From Gibbula magus (taxonomy: Eukaryota > Mollusca > Gastropoda > Trochida > Trochidae), in contig OW388289.1 of assembly GCA_936450465.1 (NCBI GenBank), forward strand, positions 67,888,420 through 67,952,419: a stretch of DNA of 64,000 nt, read 5' to 3'. The notes under the pieces were generated by a model. That model saw only the letters and a program-made list of their open reading frames with translations. It made no database searches and was not told the DNA's origin. The position numbers and the translations under genes were made by a program. Below, one piece after another: positions 49,734 through 61,800 of this stretch. The number at the start of each line of letters is the position of its first letter. Position 1 is the stretch's first letter.

Positions 49734-49811
49734 CTAACTAACAGCAGAATAACCACGCCTTGTGTTATCCTCCGTCCCGTGTAGCCAATACGTTGTCTGT
49801 GTACCCTTGCC
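49734..49811 (-). CDS. Guanylate cyclase terminal exon
   Basis: Acceptor TGTTTTAG lies above 49811. This 78-nt exon reads [20 protein letters not shown], then YSAVS and TAG (49736-49734). GKG..TYWL is the conserved end of the cyclase domain and joins the previous exon in phase 0. The tail after TYWL is short. Confidence 0.9.
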   Translation of the reverse strand, partial: GKGTQTTYWLHGTEDNTRRGYSAVS

Positions 49812-52800
49812 CTAAAACAAATACAATATCATCTTGTAAACAAAATGTAAATTGGAATCTATCAAAGCCAGCGGAAAGTGTGCCCTTAATATTTTAACTT
49901 TTGTCATAGGCTATATGACCGCTTTGGATTTGTTTATATATTTCTAGAACGACGTCTTAAGTGATTACACCGGGAGGGTAAAACTATCATGTACATGTGT
50001 AAGTGGAACCCCATATGCAGACAGCCCATTAGTTAGACATACATAGACATAGACATAGGCTGTTACCCATCAGGAAAAAGAAACAGTCCAACTCTTACCC
50101 CACTTGTTAGACAAGAACAAAAGTTTTAAGCGAAGTACTCAAATCGTAGTCCATCTTCACAACGTCACGGGCGTAACGAGAAGATTTTCAAATCATCTCC
50201 CTCCGCCCTTGACCTCACGGCCCGCTTTTTCTGCGCTAAGATTTTAGCGTACTGCAGGCTAATCCGATAGGCCAATCAGAAGAAAGCTTGCAATATGAAC
50301 TTCTATATTTAGACTGGAAAACACCTTTTCTAATTCGTCCAATTTCTCCGCTTATTTTGGGTCGCAAACTGTAGCACACTTTTTGACAGTACTTTGATCA
50401 GTCCCGGACTTGTATAAACTTTTAATTGATGCAATAAAATAATTACAATTCGCTTTCATAAACCTGTAATCGATAATCAAAACGTCGAAGCGGACAGCTT
50501 CAAAAGCCATAAAGTTGGCACATGGAGTGGACCCACTGTTACGATGTTACTGTTTGATAACTGCCAAACTGGATATATTCATAAATTTCGCGTATGATTT
50601 TGCGCATGTTATCAGGTATCGTTTGTTAATTTCACAACATTGCAGCTGGAAGTACGTTGAGTGATTTAATTAAGTTGGTTGTCATAGTTTTTAAAAAGTC
50701 ATATAAGCTATAAAAAAATAACTAGCACATGTTATTCACTCCGAAATCGAACAAATCAAGTGTTAAGTTTGAATGAAACTAATCTTTTTTTACAAAATAA
50801 CGCGTGTGGCATCATGGTATTTCGATTTAACAATCTCAATTATTTAATACTGAACTACATACCGAAAATACAGGTTGTATAACGTTTTTAAAAACTGTGA
50901 TTTGATTTCTTGCTTGATAAATTGTGCCTATAACTCTTAATAACTCTTATTTATAAATGTTACAATTAGCATGTTATACTAATTGAAATATTCTTATTCA
51001 ATGCGACGATTTGTATTCAAATCTTTTAACTTTGTTTGAACGTGGGTACTTCTCATATGCATATGAACTACATGTGTCTCCGTTATAAACTTAACAATCA
51101 ACTAATAACACTTCCTGGCTCGCATTTGGTCTTATTTAATAAGCATGTTTATGATGATATATGTTCATGTATTTAAGTACTAAACGACGAGTATTGCAAT
51201 GTACAAGAAGAAACGTTTACCCAACGTATGTTTCTAAAAATAACAATTTTAGAATTATCGCTTCTGCAGTACCGAATGTAAACGGTGATTTCATTGGCTG
51301 TATGTAAGCAGCTGGTAAGGGGCATAACTCGTGATCACAATAGATGTCGCTGCTTCGTTACACTGTTATCTGGGCTGTTGAGGGCAAGGTAAAAAATGCA
51401 TAGAATTTATTTCTATACGTTTTCACCTTGCCGTGGGAAGATGATCGTAGTCCAGCTTAACAAGCTTTCCTATAGCATCCATAAAATGAATGATTTTTTT
51501 TATCCCATACATAACAATTGGTTATTTAGCGAGATGAGACTTAACTTAGTGATATACTGGATTACTCACAATACTAATCTAGCATCAAACTGGTCACTCC
51601 AAGTAAAAGCATAAGCCAATACGGTTTAATTAGGACTGGTCCATTATATCAATGGGTGAGCGTTGAGCTTCCCCTAATCTTCTGTCTGTCAACTGGGGCG
51701 CCTGACTATTGGGTCGTCTGAATAATGGAGTATGACCCAGATGTATGCAGGGACTTAAACTTGATCATAAATACAAGAACAACTTTATGCTCACCGGTTT
51801 TACTTCCCCTGACAGTCAACGAATTATGAAATCCAAAAGTGAACATAATCTGTCAAAGCCGAGTTTATACGTACGCGTGAATTAAGGGTTCCTTTTAAAC
51901 ACCAACTTAACTAAGGTAACCATGAAACAACGTTAAAGATTGGGAGTTGTTAACGAATTGGAGTTACGGTAAACCTAAGTAAGGGTTCCTTTGTTTTAAA
52001 AAAAACCTAGGTATATTTCACATAACTCCTGATTCAATGCAATAGTAACTGTTATTACAAACCTCCAGTGACGTCACTCTTCGGGGCACTTTTTCTCGTA
52101 ATTTCCTACAATCAGATACAATCTCGCTTCCGCGGGCAGTTATCAAAATAATGCCCCTCTACGCCGGGCAATTGCCAATCATAAAATATATTATCTAAAC
52201 GCTGTGTTGTCGAGTTTAAGGAGAAAGTTAGTGTGTGTGATGACTATCTCTTGATTCAAATATTTTCAAATTTGCAAACGTTTTGCCGACAGGTCATCCA
52301 AAACCTTCATACGGTTGCACCTCAAACACACGATCATACCACTGCATGACAGTGGCTGGGTTGATGGAGGTGGACGTCGTAAGTTATCTTAACCCTACAG
52401 CCTTATATTATATAGCGATATTTTACGGACGATTATTTTGCTTTTTCTTGTAATCAATTAATTTGACTCATTTTGTAATTAGTAATCGGTTTATAAGTTG
52501 GATAATACATGACCCTTGTGAAATGTTCTTAGGTCATGTTTGTTCTACAATTAACACCCTGAAGCACTAATAGTGTGGCCAATTTATTTGAAAGTGTCGC
52601 TTCTTTGATTTTTCACTTAGGTTCTTGAAAAAGGGATTTTAAGTTACGTCTTTGAGAGGCAATATAGACGTTACCACATTACAAATTACAATACAGAAGT
52701 TGACTATCGATACATCTTTGTTTCCATGATTTAAAATAACATCTACATGTGATCTGTGATAGGAATGACCCTGTCTATCCAGAGTCAAATAATGAGTTGC

Positions 52801-55800
52801 TAATCCTGCAGTATATTACTCACATAGAACCTTTTCTGTAATGTGTTATACATATTACAGATTATGTGAATACCTTCATGTCTATATTCCCCCTGAGAGA
52901 GAGCTTGTAGCCTCCCAGATCCAGTAGGAGTTGTCTGGACGACTCGCTCACATGGATCTTCAGTGCTGTAACAAAACACCGTCGGCCAGTTAGACCATAA
53001 ATCAAAGCCTGAATAGTAGGCCATACATGGGTCATCATAAGTGAAATGTCATTAGACGTGAATGTTAATTGAAAATCGTTAACTGACCACAAGTACTTTT
53101 GAAAACAAAAAGATTTTCAGAAATAGAGACATTGACTCAGTTTCTCATCAGGATATTCATGATATATCATGTACGGTTGAACAAACATTCATTAAACATG
53201 GCTATTATCGCTTTATAAACGTTAAACCTTAAATGACATGTAAATGGTTAAATATCATCTGCGCGTTCCCTTAAACGATATGCAATAATCCCTCTTCCTA
53301 TGGTAACACCTCCTCTCAAAAGGTTAAAGTTTGTGGGACAGTAAAGACATGTAGGTTACCCCTTTTCCCCAATCATCCTGGAAGGATTTTAATTATCCTC
53401 TTCCACACTAATCCCTCCCCATCCCTCAAACTATACTGACACAGTTTTTCTCCAATTAACATCTTTGTTACGTAATACTAACTAGTATACATGAAGTCAC
53501 AATAAGGTCGGGGCCGTGTTCAAGAGAGGACTCAAAGTTATCGCTCAATTAGCGATTACTTTTAAACCTCTCTTGAACGCGATTGCTCAATGTAGCGCTA
53601 CGTAGCAAAGCGAGCGAACTTTGAGGTTTTGCACTATGTCGTTCAGGAGAGACTGAGCGCTACTTGAGCGCTACTTGAGCGCTACATTGAACAATCAATG
53701 AGCGATTATAAGCGCTCGCTGTTATGGAACGGAACCCAGCTTTAAGTGTCCACGGATAGTTGGACTGAGACAATAAAGCCTGCGCCACTGAAATTGACAG
53801 TTAAATTACTCACGAGCGAGAGTATATCACCTAAATGTCGCTAAATTGTGGTGCTGCAGTCATAAAAGTGGGTGTGTTTGAAAGTTCACGACAATACCTT
53901 GATGATAAGATGATTACCTTAAAAAATGTCATTGTATTATAACCCCAAAACGGTGAATCATTTTATTTTGGAATTCTTGTCACGCGCTTATTTTGAGGGA
54001 CGGGTAAGCAATTTACAAAACTTACCCGGAAGGAAGTGGTTTAAAGATATTATGGTACATGTATATTATATTACGCCCATATTTGAAGTTTATGTAAGAT
54101 GTGTTATTTTTAAATGTCAGCTACCTTTGTCAATTGGTTTCGGAGAAGAAGTCGTTAAAAAGGTTTTTCGGGAAAATGTCTGTCATATTTTTCGGGGGTT
54201 AAGTTTTGACCAAAGCAAACTCAGATCCCGGTGGTCCCAACAAAAAATTCAGCATTTGGAGAAGTCGAAAATGTGAAAAGTTTATCAGCGCCGAACGATC
54301 GACGGACGCCTAACGACGGCCCATGCCATATAAGCCCATCTTTCAGGCCTGATGAGCTAAACATTTGGTAGAAATTATGTACATAACTAGTAGCTGAAAT
54401 GATATCCACGTGTGGCTATACTTTGAGAGGAATTCAAATGAAGCTTAATTTGTTAAATTAGTAACGCAACAATTTACAGAAATTTGAAAGGAATCTCAAT
54501 TTGTTAAATTATTAATGCAACAATTTATTGATGGCATTGAGCATGTCCATGATAATGTTGCCGATGATTTCCTACTTATGCTCAATGACAGTAAACAGCA
54601 ATTTAAGTAACCATTTTCGCAGGCCGCTTTGTCTAATAACAGTGTTCTTGATACACTCGCAAGCATATTGTAATGCGACGATACAGTGACTGGGCACCTG
54701 TCTGTATTTGATGTGTCGTATAATAGTCACAGACTCACAGGGGGTAAGCCCTGTCCATGCTAAACCGGAAGTTGGCAGTTGTCAACAACCATTTTCTCGA
54801 CAGACAGTAGTTTTTCAACTCGGGTGGGTCCCGAAATTGGTTAGTTTTGAACATTTTCCATTGAATGATGTTAACAATATCAACATGTTTCAACTCTTGA
54901 ATAGCTATAGTTTACAATCGCTACATCTGTGGAACATGACATGTAATATATAGTTTAGAATTTTAACATTTTGGGAGCCAGTCAATCGTCGTCAGGGGAA
55001 AAAATCGTGAAAAGGCGACTTTCTACATGTAAACAGCAAATCTACATGGATCAAGCCCATATTTTGTGTAATTTTAAGTCGAATGTGATAATCTAGGACT
55101 TGCATCAAAGTTACAGCTTTCACAGATTGATCGAAACCGAGATATTAGCAAAAATAAAAACTGTACACATTGATGGTAGTTGCTCCATCACTGTCCAGGT
55201 TGTTGAAAAATTCGAAATATAACTGTCCATGGTAGTTGCTATGGAGGAAACCTTTTTTTACATTGTGGGGGTTAATAGTACATGTAAAGGTGCAACGTGA
55301 ATTGATTTTAGCTGCTGCTTTTCATAAATTTTATTGACAATTTAATCGGTAAACTATTGTACACACTAAAATGAAGTTTTGCGTAGATGTCGACTATATT
55401 TTTTAACTACAACTTATATGTTATAATAGTGCCATTTGTGTCATTATTACCCCTTGAAATATTGTTATCTAGAATAATAATGTAATAATAATTTGTTACT
55501 ATCCCTATCAATAATTTATCCAAAGCACGATGTAACGGATGCCCTCTTTAACTTCAGTCTTGTCATCCATTAGTCTAGGAATTATAGCCCTAATTTTACC
55601 TTTATCAACAATATAAGACAGTGTGATTGTAATGACATTGAACAATGAATCTCTGGACAGGAAATGAGCATATCCATATAATTTTATAAGTTCACCTTTT
55701 TTAAAGTTGATTGTTATTAAAATTTAAAGGACACGAAGAAATGAGCATATCCTTTCGAGCAACATGCATGTCATCAATATGTTAAGACTAGATATGTTTG

Positions 55801-58800
55801 AAAATATTTGCGCATAGCATTTGTAGATGTTACTGAATGATATGAACATTAAATTAGCTTTTTGCAATCACAGTTTACTAAAAAAATATGCTTTGTAAAG
55901 TACTGGGACGAGACCTTAGTTGTGAAATCACCCACAAATGACAAATTAACCAAATCTTTTAAGATGCATAAAGCTATTTTTTTAATCCTGGTCATGTAGC
56001 TTTACATTTCAAATAGATTCAGAGGACAATGCAGTCCATCAAACCAGTTCACCGAAGTTTCAATCTTAAAGGTCCTGTAATGTTGATGGTAGATTGTAAA
56101 TACCTGAATTGTATTAATTATTAATTAAAGTACATTGTATTTACACATATGTATATTTAAGTAATCATCAATAGAGACAGATACCTTTAAAATGGAATAA
56201 TATCTTTGTCATAATCTTTGACTGTAATGGTAATAAGCCTTAATATTTACTGTACATAGAGACTATATTATTCAGAGAGGAACGACTGCAGAAACATGCT
56301 GTTAAAGAAGAATGTTCTGAGATCGCATTTGACTCGAAACAACAGAACACAATATTGACCAAAATTCATGTGGAAGCCCGGGCGTTTTTCATAATGGTAA
56401 AGAGGCAGAATTCAAGGGAAAAGTTTAATCACCAAAAATGCACAGGCGATATTGTTGAACTACGATTGTATACATTTCGGAGGAAATATTAGTGATACAG
56501 TTTCCATAAGATAGGTCAAGCTTAGTAACTTCTGTTAACTTCTGACTCGCTTAAGAAAATCATAAAAAGTCAGATGTTGTGGCAATCTCAAGAAACATTC
56601 CTCAAGTCATAACTTCCTACATAAGGTCTACTTAATTAGGATAGATAAATCAAGTTACCTACTAACAACTATCAGACCAACTACCTGTACAGTTCATTTT
56701 CAACAACCTGGACAGTGTGTTTGTCAACTGGAGCAACTACCATCAATGTGTACAGTTTTTAATTTTGCTAATATCTCGGCTTCGATTAATCTGTGAATGC
56801 TATAACGTTGATACAAGTCCTAGATTATCATATTCAACTTAAAACTACATAAAATATCGACTACATCCATGTAGATTTGCTGTATTCATGTAGGAAGTCG
56901 CCGTTTCGCGGATTTGCTCTCTGACGTCGATTGATTAGTTCCGAAATGTTCAAATTCTAAATTATGTATTACATGTCATGTTCTAAAGATGTAGCGATTG
57001 TAAACTATAGCTATTCAAGAGTTGAAACATGTTGATATTGTTAACATCATTCAATGGAAAATTTTCAAAACTTACCAATTTCGGGACTCACCCCAGTTGA
57101 AAAACTACTGTCTGTCGAGAAAATGGTTGTTGACAACTGCCAACTTCCGGTTTAGCATGGACAGGGCTTACCCCCTGTGAGTCTGTTCAGATGGCACTAC
57201 CAGCATGTATGGGAATATAAGGAGTCACAACAGTTAAACACGAGTTAGTTTAGAAGAATGAAGAACTATTTTATGGAGTATTTATTTATTCTGTAAAGGG
57301 GACGTTTCGATTTATGTACTAATTAATTCCCCAAGTGTTTATGATAAAAGTATATAACTTCACTTCACTGTCCGGTTCTGAAATGAAACATGTTACTGTT
57401 GAAGACAGGGCAGCACTAAATGTTTTGGGGCTTCGTAAAACTAGGGCAAACACAATAATATAACATTTTACGACATGCTGCATGTCGTAACCGTCACCTA
57501 TATTCGCGGTAAATATGTGACCATACGTGTTATTTCAATTACATACAAATCTCTAGTAATTATAAGTGTTTAATATAGATCGCCTTGTACAATCAACTGA
57601 TAGTTGTCCTACCATTAAGAAGTCTTAGATTGATAATATAATCAAAAATAATTTCACAATAGACCGTCAAAGTTACCTTTGAATTTATAAAAACAGCCGT
57701 GACGTCAAGTTTTTACGTTTATTTAGGTGATTTAAAAATGAGGTGTAAGTGATGAAAAACGTGACCCCATATTACGTTTTCTGAATTCGTTTGCTTATTC
57801 CACTGCGCAGATCATATTACAGTTTTAGCAATATCTAAAATATGTGTGTCAGTGAAAAATCCTTTTGAACTTGTAAAACACGATGATAAAAATGCTGTTT
57901 TTATTTAAAAACTGCTTAATTTTATTTTATTTTATTTAACAGTGTCATTAATTTTCAAAATATAAACTTGCTATGTATCCGCGTATGTGATAAAGTTGTA
58001 CCTGAAAGGATTCGGAGACTCAGTGTAATCGTTGAAAGCGCGCGCTTCATGTAAGTAGGTGAAGTCGGTCAAAACTAGTGTGATTTGCTGACAGGGGTGT
58101 TACTATTAATACCGATAACTCATTTGGTGACCCCATAATTTATTACATTTTTTGATAAAATACATGATAAACTTGCTATTTTTTTTTAAATAAGCGAATT
58201 CTAAAATAGTTCAATTCATCGTCCCAGTTCTCCTTAAAGTATTAGCCACATTATAATAATAGTTTATTCGCGAAAATGTCTTTACTAGAAAAGTAAGAGA
58301 ATTTCAAGTGTTCACAAAATTTAAACTGTATGTCTATTTAAATATTTGATGGCCGTTTACAAATGGCCCACATAAGAACAGGAAATTCATAATATCGACC
58401 ATATTTAAATGATTTTACGGTCGCTTCAGAAACATCAGTAATATAATAAGCACAACAAACACAGTGATACCTGGACATTCTTTGCAGTTGTCTAAGAAAT
58501 GGATCATTAATATTGGTCTGTTAATGTTACGATACAAAACGTTATGAAGTTGTATAATGTACTTGTCCTCTTAAGTGTGTTTTAAGAAAGCTACAATATA
58601 CTTACGTTCCCCATTTGATTCCATCCTTGACGCTGTGTTGATGGTGTCTCCAAACAAACAGTACCTGGGCATTGTCTGTCCAACTACACCTGCAGAGAGT
58701 CAATGTAAAAGTCTTCAAAATTGCAATGGTATATGCATGTTATTTTACAATTCTTGCTGCAGAAAATTTTTAAAAAATCCTCGTTTCTTTACCGGGAGCA

Positions 58801-61800
58801 ATGTGTGCACTGTCACCCTATATAACGTGCATTGTCACCCTCTATAAAGTGCACTGTCAGTGCTGCCGCCTCTCATACTGACAATGGAAGTGCTTCTCTA
58901 TGACACTAAACTCACATGTTCTTTTATCAAGAGAATGCACAACATCAAGGGACATATCTAAGAATGACAGGAGATGAAATTTCCTGCATTCAATACACGA
59001 GCAGCCTTTGTTATAGGAATATTGCATTAGAAGCTCAAATTTCGACTTTCAGAATATGTCAAGGTGTAAATATGGTTACCTCTCCTGTAAACTCATCCTT
59101 TATGAGGCATTTTTCAAAACTGTGTAAAACTTAACTCAGTTATGGATGTGTTAACAGTTAACAAAATAAAACTAAAACGCATTGTACTTTCTATTTCCGT
59201 GAATACAAGTGAGCATGTTTGTTTCCTAAAAAGAAAATAACACCCTACCTGCAGCACAAGGACCAGAATGCATGCCAATGCGCAGTCGTAGTCTGTATCC
59301 GGGGACATGGGCGACCTCGAAGTTACCTATCGACCTCAAGAGGTCAAGCGCCATATTGGAGATCTCACCAACGTGTTTGTTGCCATTGAGTTCCGGCAAG
59401 CCACTGACCACCATGTATGCATCTCCGATGGTCTCCACCTTGTACACGTCGTGAGTGTCGATGATACCGTCGAACATGGAGTACAGGTCATTGAGGAGAG
59501 TGACCACCTGGAGCGGCGTGCTGCGTGCTGACAGGTCCGTGAAGCCCACTATGTCCGAGAAGTAAACTGTGACAGAATCAAAGAACTCCGGTTCTACTCT
59601 GATGCCTCCCTTTAGTCTCTCCGCTATGGACCTGAATCACAACACTGCAAACTTCAACGGAACATAATCCAAAATGTGTGAATAAATCAGCACTGCCATG
59701 AGAAATGTGATTTGTGTGAATCAACATGAATATATATATATAAGTTTTAGTATTTTTATTGACATCGACGGACCGCATGTTTGTGTCTTTAACACAAAAT
59801 ACAGTATGTATACGTTTGAGTGATTGTAGAAGAACGCGGGTGACTATCAAAGATTAAATTGGTGCGTTGATTTTAGCGAAATACACAATTCCCTTATTCA
59901 GTAATCTTCCATTGGAGAATTACTTTGCATAATATACAGAGTTGAAGGAGAAACGAGTTTTATTGATTTACAGCTCCTTTCTTGCAGTAGTTGGGCGAAG
60001 TTGTAAATCCACAGAACTCCTTACTTCTTCAGCTGATCTCTTTTTTCTAATGACGTCATTTTGCTTAGTTTTCTCCTCCGAGTAACCTTAAAGACGTTAT
60101 TCGTCAGTGTGTTTTATATATGAACAAACACAAAGTCATCTGTTGACAGCCCCGACAACTCACATGGGCAGCATCCTGAAGAGCAGCGCGTCTGACCTCT
60201 TCCTCTCCTCCAGGAGGTCTCCAGTTCTCTGCTCGATGATCTCCTCCAGGTTGTTGGCGTATCTCTCCAGCATCCGGATCATGTTGTCCACGATGTTTAG
60301 CTTTCTGGAATAAGATTAGACGAACGGGTATCGCTTGTAAGTTCTCTTAGTGCTAAGATAGTCGTAATAAAACATTAAAAATGTTTCTCGGGCGTCGGCG
60401 CACCACTTTTATTAATGCTCGTGACGGCTGTTTATTGTCATTGTCATGCAACCTATCTGAAATATATAAACATAAACCTACGGCGGCCATAGCGCTAAGA
60501 GGGCTTCGAAAGTATAAATTACAAAATTAGTAAATTCACACTAAATAAAATGTCAGTGGTCTCCTTCTTAGTACAAGATTGTAGGAACTAGAATTGTGAA
60601 CATTGGTGTTCGATTATCTTAACGATATGAGAGCTGCATATATAAGCGCCCTGGAATAAAGAAAGCTAGTAAATTGACAATTAAGGGGAAAGTATTATAA
60701 ACAATTTGATTTGTGAGAGAAAATTTTCAGGCAATGTATAGTAAGACGGGTTGATAATTGTCTCGATGACAATGAAACACATCGACAATAGCAAAGAGTA
60801 CAGGTGTATCACTAAAATTGTCTGACGTTTCTGGAGCAATGCGCCCGCGTCTTTCCATCAAGTGATGAATTTCATTTCACCTGATAAAAAGTAAGGATTG
60901 CATTTTTGAGAGAGAGAAATCATTGACTCCATACATTTTATCATATTAATCCTGCCAAAACTTTAAAGGCACTGTCGCACGCCGTTCTTTTGAAATAAAG
61001 CGCTCTCACAAAAAAGGTAAATAAATGTTACCAGCAACTTCCAAAAGCAAAGCATAACTCTTGCCAGTTTCCATTACTGGTTGATTTAGGCCTTGCAGTA
61101 TTTCCTTAAGATATATGTGCTAGGAAATTGGGGTTCACTGTGCAATTCAGGTGCAGCGACCCATTATCTTGACGAGGGAAATACTGCAAGACCTAAATCA
61201 GCCAGTAATGGAGACTGGCAAGAGTTATGCCTTTCGTTTGGAAGTTGTGTTACCAGTGACTAAATAATACTTCTCAATCAATAAAAATGGTTACTGTATA
61301 AACAGTCATGATTTTGTTACGCCATGCTAGTCAATTTCCCATCGAGCAGCCATTTTAAGGTGTTCACATTGCAATGGCCGCTTGAAGGTAGTTCAAGTAT
61401 TCGGACTGATGTAACAATACCTAAACACTCATAATTCTATTCACTCGTTGCATAGAAATGTGATCACATCACCATTCGTTTAGAATTCTATGTCTATATA
61501 TCAATGGAAGTGGGTATGATATTGAAATGAACGATTATATAGATGATATTATACGAGTGCCTATGTCATACTATGTTTACGACACGAGTGCCTGGATATT
61601 AGTATTTCCCGAGCGAGAGTGAGGGATATACCGATATTCAGGCACGAGTGTCGTAAACATAGTATGACATAGGCACGAATATAATATTCTGTTTATTACC
61701 GAGGTCATGAAATTAATGAAAACACGTTACAATACACTTTCAACAATAGGCTGGCGACTCGCCGTCGCGCATTTAGACATCATAGACGAAGCGTGACGTC

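Noticed and set aside
53926..54276. 116-codon ORF on the plus strand
   Set aside because: It lies inside a guanylate cyclase intron on the opposite strand and shows no recognisable domain.
54708..54953. 81-codon ORF in the left arm of the long-TIR element
   Set aside because: It overlaps the terminal inverted repeat, has no motif and is not maintained in the right arm.
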